A DNA stretch of 24,019 bases from NCBI GenBank assembly GCA_045402695.1, contig JAWPNA010000004.1, positions 1-24,019 of the forward strand, read 5' to 3'. A model generated the notes under the pieces. The model made no database searches. It was given only the letters and a program-made list of their open reading frames with translations, and was not told the origin of the DNA. Position numbers and translations under genes: made by a program. This document shows positions 15,855-24,019 of the stretch, in pieces. How positions within the stretch are numbered: the first letter of the stretch is position 1; each line of letters opens with the position of its first letter. The DNA is from JAWPNA01 sp045402695. GTDB lineage: Bacteria > Acidobacteriota > Polarisedimenticolia > JACPZX01 > DASXTC01.

Positions 15855-18318
15855 ACTCGCACCTCAGTGCGATCATCGGATCGATCTTCGCCGCCCGCCG
15901 CGCCGGGATGTAGCTGGCAAGGAGGGCCACGCCGGTGAACAGCACGGGCATCAAGATGAAGGTGATGGGATCAATCGGCACCACTTCGAACAGCAGACCG
16001 CTGATGGCCCGCGAGAACGCGGCGGCCCCTGCAAGCCCCAGGGCGACCCCCCAGAGGGTCAGCCTCAGCCCCTGGCCGACGATCATCCGCAGCACCTGCG
16101 CGTGCCGCGCGCCCAGCGCCATCCGGATGCCTATCTCGTGCGTGCGCTGGGACACGGAGTACGAGATCAGCCCGTAGAGTCCCACGATCGCGAGCAGGAG
16201 GGCGGCGGCCGCGAACAGCACCAGCAGAAGTGCATTGAAACGCGGCTGCGACACGGATCGATCCAGAATCTGCTGCATGGTCGCCAAGCTCGCGACCGGC
16301 TGATCGTCGTCGATCGTCCATACCTGGGACCGGACGGCCGCGACGAGAGGCAGAGGATCCTCCGTCGCTCGCACGATGAGGAACATCGGGACCGGCTCTT
16401 CTCGGTTCTGCAGGACGGGAGCGTAAACCTCCGGCGCGGGGGACTGGTCCAGCCCGCCCTGCCTCACGTCGGCGGCCACGCCGACGATCGTGAGCCAGAC
16501 GATCTCGAAGTTCGCAGGCCGGGACTCGATCGGAATCAGATTCTCCGGAGCGTCCAGGGAGATCCGCTTCCCGATAGGGTCTTCCCCTGGGAAGAAACGC
16601 CGGGCCGCGGTCTCGTTGACGACCGCCACGGGGACGCTGCCCTTCGTGTCGGAGCCGGTGAAGGGCCTGCCGCCGTGCATCGGGATTCCCAGCGAACGGA
16701 AGAAATCGCCCCCCAGGAGCCGGTATTGCACCGAGGCGACCTCCTCGAGCCGGGAGGCCGGGCGCCCTTCGATGGTCAGGCTCTTGCCCCATGTTCCTGC
16801 GTTGCTCAGAGGGAGGCTCGAAGCGACTCCGGCCGAGACCACTCCTGGAAGTGCCTCGATCCGCTGCAGGAGCTGGCTGAAGAAGGTGGCGGCTTGATGG
16901 GCCTCGGGATATTTCGACCGCGGCAGCGGGATCTGCAACGTCAGCACGTGATCGGGCTGGAAGCCGGGATCGAGGGTCACCAGACGGAGGAAGCTGCGGA
17001 TGAGCAGGCCCGCTCCGATCATGAGGATGAGTGAGAGCGCGACTTCGGCGACGACGAGCGCTCCGCGCGCGCGGGCCGCTGAGCTCCCGCCGACCGCCCC
17101 GCGCGCGCCTTCCTTGAGCGCATCGGACAGCCCGGCCTTCGAAGCGTGAAACGCAGGGGCCACTCCGAAGAGTGCGCACGCCAGCAAGGAGATCCCCAGC
17201 AGGAAGATGACAACGCGGCCGTCTACGCCGATGGTGTGGAACTGCGAGAGATCCGGCGGTCCCAGCGATGCGAGAGGCTCGGTGGTCCAGACCGCGAGCA
17301 GCAGTCCGGCGCAGCCGCCCAGCAGGCCCAGCAGGAGACTCTCCGTCAGGAGCTGCCGTAGCATGCGGACGCGGCTCGCTCCCAGCGCCGCCCGGATGGC
17401 GATTTCCTTGCGCCGTGCCGAGGCCCGCGCCAGGAGCAGGTTGGCCACATTCGCGCACGCGATCAGCAGCACGAGGGCGACGGCGCCCGTCAGGACGAAC
17501 AACGCCGGCTCGAAGTTGCCGAGGATCGCCTGCCGGAGGGGAACGATAAGGGACTCGACACCGGCGTTCTCCTGGAACCGCCGCTCCAGATCGCGGGAGA
17601 TCACCGCCATCTCGTCCCTGGCCTGTTGGATGGTCACCCCGGGCCTCAGGCGAGCCAGCGTGAGCAGGAAGTAGTTGTTGCGCGTGTTCAAGTTGCTTCC
17701 CGGCTCGAAGGACATCGGGACCCACAACTCAATGCCCGGTTTCGGATCGCGGAAACCCTCGGGCATGATCCCGATCACGTTGTAGCGCTCGCCGTTGAGG
17801 GTGATGTCACGTCCTACCGCGCCGGGGTCCGACGCGAAGCGGCGCCGCCACAGCCCGTGGCTGAGCACCGCGACGCGGTGCTTTCCGAACTGCTCCTCCT
17901 CCTCGAGGAACGTGCGCCCCAGGAACGCGGGCGATCCCAGGAGGGAGAAGAAGTCGGCCGAGACCGACTTTCCTGGGACCTGCTCGGGCTCATCCCCGGA
18001 TGAGATGTTGAAGCTGCCGCCGTAGAAGGCCGCCATCTCCGTGAACACGCGGTTGCTTTCCCTCCACACGCGGAAGTCGGGAGGGGCGGACCCCATGCGC
18101 TCGATCCCTCGCGAAGGATTCGCCTCCAGCACCAGGACGAGGCGGCCGGGATCGTGATAGGGGAGCGGGCGCAGGAGGGCGGCGTTGACGATGCTGAAGA
18201 TCGCCGCGTTCGCCCCGATGCCCAGAGCCAGCGTGAGGACCGCCACGCACGTGAAGCCGGGCCGGCCGGCGAGGGTCCGAATGCCGTACTTGACGTCCCG
18301 ACCGAAGTCACCGAGCAT
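15853..18318 (-). CDS. ADOP/MacB-type ABC transporter permease (array copy 3)
   Basis: This is a complete 821-residue double permease. The frame is open up to 18387, but the true start is taken as the ATG at 18318. The protein there begins MLGDFGRDVKYGIRTLAGRPGF, which aligns with the starts of the other copies, and GGAG lies eight bases upstream. The start lies inside the last codons of the PD40 gene (11-base overlap). LLIACANVANLLLA is at about 281, followed by KEIAIRAALGASRVRMLRQLL; the second half has FFPGEDPIGKR and HEIGIRMALGARHAQV. The second extracytoplasmic domain carries an insertion (APENLIPIESRPANFEIVW) compared with the other copies. The C-terminus is IALRCE, grouping it with copies 1 and 2. 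Confidence 0.92.
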   Translation of the reverse strand: MLGDFGRDVKYGIRTLAGRPGFTCVAVLTLALGIGANAAIFSIVNAALLRPLPYHDPGRLVLVLEANPSRGIERMGSAPPDFRVWRESNRVFTEMAAFYGGSFNISSGDEPEQVPGKSVSADFFSLLGSPAFLGRTFLEEEEQFGKHRVAVLSHGLWRRRFASDPGAVGRDITLNGERYNVIGIMPEGFRDPKPGIELWVPMSFEPGSNLNTRNNYFLLTLARLRPGVTIQQARDEMAVISRDLERRFQENAGVESLIVPLRQAILGNFEPALFVLTGAVALVLLIACANVANLLLARASARRKEIAIRAALGASRVRMLRQLLTESLLLGLLGGCAGLLLAVWTTEPLASLGPPDLSQFHTIGVDGRVVIFLLGISLLACALFGVAPAFHASKAGLSDALKEGARGAVGGSSAARARGALVVAEVALSLILMIGAGLLIRSFLRLVTLDPGFQPDHVLTLQIPLPRSKYPEAHQAATFFSQLLQRIEALPGVVSAGVASSLPLSNAGTWGKSLTIEGRPASRLEEVASVQYRLLGGDFFRSLGIPMHGGRPFTGSDTKGSVPVAVVNETAARRFFPGEDPIGKRISLDAPENLIPIESRPANFEIVWLTIVGVAADVRQGGLDQSPAPEVYAPVLQNREEPVPMFLIVRATEDPLPLVAAVRSQVWTIDDDQPVASLATMQQILDRSVSQPRFNALLLVLFAAAALLLAIVGLYGLISYSVSQRTHEIGIRMALGARHAQVLRMIVGQGLRLTLWGVALGLAGAAAFSRAISGLLFEVVPIDPITFILMPVLFTGVALLASYIPARRAAKIDPMIALRCE

Positions 18319-19279
18319 CGATCGCACTCCAATCAATCTGGTAGATGTCGCCCAGGCCGTTGCCTGGACCGTTGAGGCGCAGCGCAAGCTCCCGGTAGCT
18401 CAGCCGTTTCTCCAGAGGGGTCCCCCCGAACCCTCGCGTGCTGGTCCAGAAGAAGTACTTGCCGTCGGGCGAGATCTTGGGCGACAGCTCGTTGGCGCTC
18501 GAGTTGATCGGCTCGCCCAGGCTCGCGGGCTGCGTCCAGGCGCCGTCGCGGCTGCGGCTGATGTAGAGATCAAATCCACCACTCCCATCCGGACGGGCCG
18601 TCATGAAGATGAGGTAGCTCTGATCGGGCGCGATGAGCGGCTCGAACTCGTTGAACTTGGTGTTGATCGCAACGCCGAGGTTCTCCGGCTCGGCGTACTT
18701 GCCGTCCACCAGACGGCACCGGTACAGGTCGGTGGCGCCTAAACCGCCAGGACGATCCGAGCCGAAGTACAGCGTCTGATCGGAGCTGACGGTGGGGAAC
18801 CACTCACTGCCGGGGCTGTTGACAGGCTGACCGAGGTTCTTGGGCTCGCTCCAACCAGAGGGAGTCTTCTCCATCATCCAGATGTCGGTGTCGGACTTGG
18901 GCTGGGAGTCGGTCGGGCGGTTGGAGATGAAGAAGCACTTGCCGCCATCGGCAGTGATGAACGGGTCGGCGTCACTGTACCGGCCGGAAAAGGGCGCCAC
19001 CTCGGGCGTGGTCCAACCGCCGCGATCGAACCGAGACGTGACGATCGTCCAGAAGCTGAAGTCAGGCGCGCTCTTGAGAAAGTAGAGGGTCCTCCCATCG
19101 GGGGTAAAGTGGGGATGGGACTCGTACTCGCCGGTGGAGATCCTCCCCGGAGCGAACAGCGCGGGATGAGACAGCGGGATCGGCGAAGCATAGGCCGGCG
19201 TCGGCGCGCCGGAACTCCTTGCGGTTGCAGGTACTGTCAAGATCAGGAACGCCAACGTCGAAATGAAACGTCTTCTCAT
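18308..19279 (-). CDS. secreted PD40 (WD40-like) beta-propeller protein
   Basis: This is a 323-residue exported protein. A signal peptide is clear: MRRR, a hydrophobic core FISTLAFLILTV, and a likely cut after ATA near residue 20. At least five PD40-type repeats follow, each with a P(D)G-like turn and an aromatic strand: TPDGRTLYFLKS, TADGGKCFFISNR, SSDQTLYFGSDRPGG, APDQSYLIFMTARPDG and SPDGKYFFWTSTRG. This resembles the TolB propeller, but no TolB N-terminal domain is seen. The ATG at 19279 overlaps the stop of the preceding permease (ATGA); a GTG two codons upstream is a less likely start. The gene sits inside the permease array with overlaps on both sides, so its product is probably made with the permeases. 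An accessory or binding role outside the inner membrane is inferred, not shown. Confidence 0.87.
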   Translation of the reverse strand: MRRRFISTLAFLILTVPATARSSGAPTPAYASPIPLSHPALFAPGRISTGEYESHPHFTPDGRTLYFLKSAPDFSFWTIVTSRFDRGGWTTPEVAPFSGRYSDADPFITADGGKCFFISNRPTDSQPKSDTDIWMMEKTPSGWSEPKNLGQPVNSPGSEWFPTVSSDQTLYFGSDRPGGLGATDLYRCRLVDGKYAEPENLGVAINTKFNEFEPLIAPDQSYLIFMTARPDGSGGFDLYISRSRDGAWTQPASLGEPINSSANELSPKISPDGKYFFWTSTRGFGGTPLEKRLSYRELALRLNGPGNGLGDIYQIDWSAIDAR

Positions 19280-21707
19280 TCGCACCTCAACGCGACCATC
19301 GGGTCGACTTTGGTCGCACGATGTGCCGGGATGTATGACGCGAGCAGCGACACGGCCGCCAGAATCGAGACCACCGCCGCGAAGGTCAGTGGATCGGTGG
19401 GTCCGATCTCGTACAAAAGGCCGGCGAGAAAGCGCGTGAGAGCGAAGGCTCCGGCCAGGCCAAGGCCCAGGCCGGCAAGCGTGAGGGCGACGCCGTCGCG
19501 AAGCACGAGCCGCACCACATCGTCGCGCCGCGCGCCCAGGGCAATCCGGATGCCGATCTCCCGCGTGCGCCGGGTCACGGCGTAGGTCATCACGCCAAAG
19601 ACGCCGATAGCCGCCAGGATGATGGCGAGCACGGCGAGCGCCCCGATCAGCAGCATGGTGACGCGACGCAGCGTGATCGACTCGCTGGCGAGCTGGTTCA
19701 TGGTCAGTACTTTGAACACCGGCTGATCCTTGTCCACGGACCAGACCGCATCCCTTACGGCGGCAGCGAAGCCTGCCGGGTCGGATTCGGTGCGCACGGT
19801 GAAGGCGACCAAGGGAAAGGGGACCTGCGCAAAAGGCCGGTAGATCTCGGCGTGAGTCTGCGCATCAAGCCCGAACGACTTCACATCGCCCACCACGCCC
19901 ACGATCTCCCACAGGCTCGGATGATCGGCATCTCCGAAGTCCAGGCGCGCGCCGGGCGGCACTCCCGTTGGCCAATGGCGGCGGGCCATGGTCTCGTTCA
20001 CGATCGCAACCTGAGTGCTGCCCGCGAGATCTCTGGCGTCGAAATCGCGGCCTCGTGAAAACGGGATCCCCATCGTCTGGAAGTAGCGCGGGGTCACGAC
20101 GCGGTTGTCGGCGACGGGTCCGTCGGCCGCCGAAGAACTCGGCTGTCCCTCGATGGCATAGCCGAGGAAACCCCAGAAACCGCTCAGTGGGAGAAAATTG
20201 ATCGCCGCCGCGGAGCGCACGCCGGCGATTCCCTCGAGGCGCTGCACCACTCCCGAGACGAATGCCTCCCGTGCCTCGGGGGCTGCGTACTGCCGGCGGG
20301 AGAGGAAGACCTGCGTGGTCAGCAGGTTGTCCGGATTCAATCCGAAGTCGCCTGCCCGCAGCCTGACGAAGCTGCGCGCCATCAGACCGGCGCCCGTCAG
20401 CAGAACCAGGGCGAGCGCGATCTCCGTGACGACCAGGAGCCCGCGCAGCCGGGTTCCGCCCAGGCCGATTGCTCGGTCCTCCCCTGTGTCTCCTTGAGCG
20501 CCCGGCTCAAGTCCGACCCACCGGCCTGCAGCGCGGGCGCCAGACCGGACAGGACTCCAGAAAGCAGTGAGATGGCAAGACCGAAGAGAAGAGCGCGGCC
20601 ATCGATGGGAATCTCCTCCACGCGCGGGATGCTCAGATTCGCGATGTTGTTCGGAAAGATCGCCACCATGAGACCGGCGCCCCACACGGCCAGGAGGAGG
20701 CCGAGCGCCCCCCCGAGCAGCGAGAGCACGACGCTCTCCGTAAGCAACTGGCGCGTCACGCGCGCGCGCCCCGCCCCCACGGCGAGGCGGATGGCGATCT
20801 CGCGCCGGCGAGCGGAAGCCCTGGCCAGCGTCAGGTTGGAGACATTGGCGCAGGCGATGAGCAGCACGAATCCGACCGCGCCGGACAGAGCCAGAAGAGC
20901 CGGCTGGATGTCCCCCACGTACATCGTCCGCAATGGGACGATGGTCACACCTTGACCCGCGTTTGTGGAAGGGTGCTCGGCCTGAAGACGCGCGGCGATC
21001 GCTTCCATCTCTCTGGCGGCCGCGGACAGGGCGACGCCGTGCCTCAGTCGCGCCATGACGCGCAGGAACCGGTTGTTCCGATCGCCCATCGAGGCGGGAT
21101 CAAGCGCGAGGGGCGTCCACAGCTCCGTGTGCTCGGGGTGGCGGAACGTGGGAGGCATGACGCCGATGATGGTGTATGGCTCGTCGCTGAGCGTGATCGT
21201 CTCAGACAGCACACTGGGGTCGGCATGGAAGCGGCGCCGCCAGAGAAGATCGCTGAGGACCACGACGCGCGGCGCCCCGGGCCTGTCCTCCTCGGGCAGA
21301 AAGGTGCGTCCCAGAGCGGGCGCGACGCCCATCAGGTCGAAGAAGTCGTTGGAGAAGCGGTACGCGGTAATCGTCTCCGGGTCGCCCTCGCCCGTGAGGC
21401 TGTAGCCCGCGTCCCGCGAGGCCGCCATCCCTTCGAAGACGTGGTTGCGCGCATCCATGTCCGCGAAATCGGCGGGGGAGACCAGGTCCATCTCGGAGCC
21501 AAGAGCGGGGTTCTTGCCCCAGATCATGACGAGCTGGTCGGGCTCACGGTACGGGAGAGGCTGAAGCAGGACTTGATTCACCACGCTGAAGATCGTGGTG
21601 TTGGCGCCGATTCCGAGCGCGAGTGTGATCAGGGCTGCAAGTGTGTAGCCGGGGCTGTGGGCCAGAATCCTGAAGGTGTATCGCAGATCCTGCAGCAATG
21701 CGCCCAT
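19276..21707 (-). pseudogene. ADOP/MacB-type ABC permease (array copy 2), interrupted by a one-base frameshift
   Basis: Two overlapping frames together make one double permease. The first (21707 down to a stop at 20397) covers MGALLQDLRYTFRILAHSPGY, TM1, extracytoplasmic domain 1 and FtsX domain 1 (LLIACANVSNLTLA at about 280), ending correctly at SRALKETQG. It then runs into unrelated residues. The second frame resumes at GEDRAIGLGGTRLRGLLVVTEIALALVLL and continues through domain 2 and FtsX domain 2 to VALRCE (19276). One extra G in the G4 run (C4 at 20481-20484 on the plus strand) restores an 810-residue protein that aligns with its paralogues. Both halves are otherwise well conserved. That points to a sequencing or assembly error, a very recent mutation, or -1 recoding. 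The ATG follows the ATPase stop directly (TGAATG). Confidence 0.88.
20481..20484 (-). other. frameshift site in permease copy 2
   Basis: This is a run of four G on the coding strand. Reading CAG GGG then stepping back one base to GAG GAC CGA joins the two halves exactly. The Gly tRNA could re-pair perfectly with GGG one base back, so -1 slippage is mechanically possible. However, no classic slippery heptamer is in the right register. Confidence 0.8.
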
Positions 21708-22376
21708 TCACACCTCCGGCACGATCCAGCCGTCCAGCAGATTGATGACCCGGTCGCCGTAGGCCGCGTTCTTCTCGGAATGCGTGACCTGGATGATCGT
21801 CGTGCCTTCTTCGTTGAGCTTCTTGAAAAGGTCCATGATCTCCTGGCCCTGGCTCGAATGGAGGTTGCCCGTCGGCTCGTCGGCCAGGAGCAGCTTCGGG
21901 TTCATGATGACGGCGCGCGCCACGGCCACGAGCTGCTGCTGCCCTCCCGAGAGCTGGTTGGGGTAGAGGTCCTTCTTGCCCACGATGTGGAAGCGGTCGA
22001 GCACGTCGCACACGAGGCCGGCCCGCTCGCTGCCCTTGACGTTCTTGTAGGAAAGCGGGATCTCCAGGTTTTCGTAGACCGTGAGGTTGTCCAGCAGGTG
22101 ATAGCTCTGGAAGACGAAGCCGATGTACCGCTTGTTGAGCTCGGCCCGCTCCTTCCTTCCGAGCGCGTGTACCGGCTGATCGAGCAGGTGGTATTCACCG
22201 GACCACGAACCATCGAGCATTCCCAGGATGCTCAGGAGCGTGGACTTGCCCGCTCCGGATGGACCCATGATGGTGATGAACTCCCCCTGCTTGACATCGA
22301 GGTCGATCCGGCGCAGCACGTACGTGCGGCCCGCGGGGGTCTCGTAGAACTTCTCCAGGCCCTTCAGGCTGATCAT
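21708..22376 (-). CDS. LolD/MacB-class ABC transporter ATP-binding protein
   Basis: This 222-residue ATPase is predicted to power the adjoining permeases. Walker A is GPSGAGKS (38-45), the Q-loop glutamine is Q90 in FVFQSYHLL, the signature is LSGGQ (142-146), Walker B with catalytic glutamate is LLLADEP with E167, and the switch histidine is H199. The residue after QQQ in the signature helix is Leu (GGQQQLVAVARA), where most family members have Arg. The frame is open to 22472, but the ATG at 22376 is the start: AAGGAG lies five bases upstream and the protein then begins MISLKGLEKFYET, normal for the family. The stop abuts the ATG of permease copy 2. It has no membrane segment of its own and is the only ATPase gene in the window, for six permeases. 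Confidence 0.94.
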   Translation of the reverse strand: MISLKGLEKFYETPAGRTYVLRRIDLDVKQGEFITIMGPSGAGKSTLLSILGMLDGSWSGEYHLLDQPVHALGRKERAELNKRYIGFVFQSYHLLDNLTVYENLEIPLSYKNVKGSERAGLVCDVLDRFHIVGKKDLYPNQLSGGQQQLVAVARAVIMNPKLLLADEPTGNLHSSQGQEIMDLFKKLNEEGTTIIQVTHSEKNAAYGDRVINLLDGWIVPEV

Positions 22377-22381
22377 CGCGA

Positions 22382-22387
22382 CTCCTT
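22382..22387 (-). promoter_or_regulatory. Shine-Dalgarno overlapping a stop codon (permease copy 1 to ATPase)
   Basis: The minus strand reads GAGTGAAGGAGTCGCGATG. The TGA at 22387-22389 ends permease copy 1 and runs into the AAGGAG site five bases before the ATPase ATG at 22376. This decides the start against the longer open frame. Confidence 0.75.
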
Positions 22388-24019
22388 CACTCGCACCGAA
22401 GCGCGGACATCGGATCCCCGCGCGCCGCCCTCCAGGCGGGGACGAAGCTGGACACCGCCGCCAGCGCCACAAGCAGCAGCGGGAGGACGGCGTAGGTGAC
22501 GGGGTCCGCGGCGCTCACTTCGAAGAGCAGGCCCCGCATCAGGCGCGTCAGCGCGAGGGCGCCCGTCGTGCCGATCGCGGTCCCGATCAGCGCGAGCACC
22601 AGTCCTTCCCTGACGACCAGGCCGGCCACGTCGGAGGCTCGGGCGCCCAGCGCCATGCGGATCCCGATCTCTTTCGCGCGGATCGTCACGGAGTACGACA
22701 CGACTCCATGAATCCCCACGAGGGCCAGCGCGATCGCCACGCCGGCGAACAGCGTCAGCAGCAGGACATTGAACCGCGGCTGCGCGAGGCACGTGGAGAT
22801 CAGGCCGGCCATCGTGTTGACGTTGGAGACCGGCTGGTCCTTGTCCATGGAGAGCACCTGGCTCCTCACGGCGCCTGCCAGCCTCTCCGGGTCGGAGTCG
22901 GCCCGCAGCACCAGCGTCATGCCCCGCGTGGAGCGCTGCGCGTACGGCACGTACATCTCCGGCACCGACTCGGCGTCCAGGGCCGCGTGCTTGATGTCGG
23001 AGACGATTCCCACGATCTCCCGCAGGCCTCCCGCGAGGTCCATCTCTGGCGGCCTGTCGTTGAAGAACTTCATCGCCTCGAAATTGAGAGCGAGGCGCTT
23101 GCCGATCGGGTCGCCACCAGGGAAGAACCGGCGGGCCATCGCGTCGTTGATGATCGCGACCCGTCCGCTCTCCTGCGTGCTGAAGTCGCGCCCCTTCAGG
23201 AGGCGGATTCCCATCGCGCGGAAGTAATCCGGGCTGATCGAACGGTAGTGCGTGTGCACCATCTCCGACTGCGCAGGAGGCGCCTGCCCCTCGATGATGA
23301 AGCCGGTGCTCGCGTCCAGACCGCTCAACGGGAGGTACTCCACCACGCCGGCGGAGGCGACGCCGGGAAGGTTCCTGACGCGCTCCAGGAGCCGAGAGTA
23401 AAACGCAGCCACCTGGTGGTCCTCCGGGTAACGCGACTTCGGCAGATTCACGTCCATCGTCAGGACGTTCTCGGGGTGAAAGCCCGGATCCACGTGCTGC
23501 AGGTGCGCGAAGCTCCGGATCATGAGGCCCGCGCCGATGAGGAGCATGAGCGACAGCGCGATCTCCGACACGACGAGCACCGAACGGACCGGCAGGCGCC
23601 GGCTTCGTCTCCTCGAGGGGGCCGGGACGGTCCTGGAATCCCGGAGGGACTCGTTCGGATCGGAGCTCGAGACCTGGAGCGCCGGAGCGATTCCCGACAC
23701 CAGACCCGTCAGGATCGAAAGCCCGAAGGTGAAAAGCAGAACCCGACCGTCGAGGCCGACCTGCTCGGAGCTGACGCTGTAAGGAGTGTAGAAGTCGGGG
23801 CCCCCGTAAGGCATCAGGGCCATCAGGTCCACGGCCCACGATGCGACGAGCAGTCCCGCTGCACCGCCGGCGACTGAAAGGACCAGGTTCTCCGTGAGGA
23901 TCTGACAGACGAGGCGCAGGCGGCCGGCTCCAAGCGCGGCGCGTATGGCGATCTCCCGATGCCGGGCCGTCGCGCGCACGAGCACCAGGTTGGCCACGTT
24001 GGCGCAGGCGATCAGCAGC
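22387..24019 (-). CDS. ADOP/MacB-type ABC transporter permease (array copy 1), 5' end outside the window
   Basis: The last 544 residues or so of a double permease are visible. The window edge falls inside the conserved LLIACANVANLVLVRA motif, which sits near residue 280-293 in the other copies, so about 280 N-terminal residues (TM1 and extracytoplasmic domain 1) are missing. An ATG at 23997 is internal and not the start. Visible are FtsX domain 1 (REIAIRAALGAGRLRLV), the middle helix (VVSEIALSLMLLIGAGLMI), extracytoplasmic domain 2 with RFFPGGDPIGKR, and FtsX domain 2 with KEIGIRMALGARASDV. Domain 2 holds an insertion (FEAMKFFNDRPPEMDLAGGL). The C-terminus is SALRCE. It lies ten bases upstream of the ATPase gene and is the first visible gene of the array; the promoter must lie beyond the window. 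Confidence 0.92.
   Translation of the reverse strand, partial: LLIACANVANLVLVRATARHREIAIRAALGAGRLRLVCQILTENLVLSVAGGAAGLLVASWAVDLMALMPYGGPDFYTPYSVSSEQVGLDGRVLLFTFGLSILTGLVSGIAPALQVSSSDPNESLRDSRTVPAPSRRRSRRLPVRSVLVVSEIALSLMLLIGAGLMIRSFAHLQHVDPGFHPENVLTMDVNLPKSRYPEDHQVAAFYSRLLERVRNLPGVASAGVVEYLPLSGLDASTGFIIEGQAPPAQSEMVHTHYRSISPDYFRAMGIRLLKGRDFSTQESGRVAIINDAMARRFFPGGDPIGKRLALNFEAMKFFNDRPPEMDLAGGLREIVGIVSDIKHAALDAESVPEMYVPYAQRSTRGMTLVLRADSDPERLAGAVRSQVLSMDKDQPVSNVNTMAGLISTCLAQPRFNVLLLTLFAGVAIALALVGIHGVVSYSVTIRAKEIGIRMALGARASDVAGLVVREGLVLALIGTAIGTTGALALTRLMRGLLFEVSAADPVTYAVLPLLLVALAAVSSFVPAWRAARGDPMSALRCE

Noticed and set aside
18319..18387. N-terminal extension of permease copy 3
   Set aside because: The extra 23 residues do not align with any other copy and would lie inside the PD40 gene; the ATG at 18318 has a ribosome site.
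22377..22472. N-terminal extension of the ATPase
   Set aside because: The extra 32 residues overlap the coding end of permease copy 1 and are not ATPase-like; AAGGAG supports the ATG at 22376.
20952..22499. Plus-strand open frame of 515 codons opposite the ATPase and permease copy 2
   Set aside because: It runs across three real gene boundaries on the other strand and shows no family motif.
22373..23839. Second minus-strand frame of 488 codons over permease copy 1
   Set aside because: It is an out-of-frame reading of the permease; the true frame has conserved FtsX motifs throughout.
1..24019. CRISPR arrays, tRNA/rRNA genes, insertion sequences or phage genes
   Set aside because: No regularly spaced repeats, no tRNA-like cloverleaf and no transposase or integrase motifs were seen on either strand.

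Overview
The window is GC-rich, gene-dense bacterial DNA with almost no non-coding space; the longest gene-free stretch is 245 bases, at 7103-7347. A soil or sediment Acidobacteriota is the best guess. The reasons are the tandem array of duplicated MacB/FtsX-type permeases of the ADOP kind (acidobacterial duplicated orphan permease), the ECF sigma factor of the FPTTRW type coupled to a Ser/Thr kinase, and the high GC. This rests on gene content only; a related phylum such as Gemmatimonadota cannot be excluded.

One gene, the 3' end of a VIT1/CCC1-type metal transporter (3-467), is on the plus strand. Everything from 504 to the right edge is on the minus strand and is read right to left.

The right half (about 24019 to 7348) is a tightly packed, probably co-transcribed array. 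In transcription order it holds: a 5'-truncated ADOP permease; a LolD/MacB-class ABC ATPase; a second permease broken by a one-base frameshift at 20481-20484; a secreted PD40 beta-propeller protein; four more ADOP permeases; and an epoxide hydrolase. Almost all junctions overlap or are under 11 bases. At four of them the stop codon of one gene lies inside the Shine-Dalgarno sequence of the next. No membrane-fusion protein or TolC-type gene is present in the window.

The middle (7102 to 4398) holds a two-component pair read as response regulator then kinase: an NtrC-type sigma-54 activator and an NtrY-like membrane histidine kinase with an ATGA overlap. A 69-base imperfect inverted repeat (7216-7284) separates it from the epoxide hydrolase. 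By position the pair is a candidate regulator of the transporter array, but I found no convincing sigma-54 promoter.

The left part (4288 to 504) holds a membrane diguanylate cyclase, an ECF sigma factor overlapping a C-terminally anchored Ser/Thr kinase, a small glycine-rich membrane protein and a DUF1579 protein. These are further regulatory and stress-type genes with short spacing.

The most interesting unit is the six-permease, one-ATPase array. Each permease has the size and repeat pattern of a fused dimer of MacB-like subunits, so one ATPase could in principle serve several interchangeable permeases. That model is inference.
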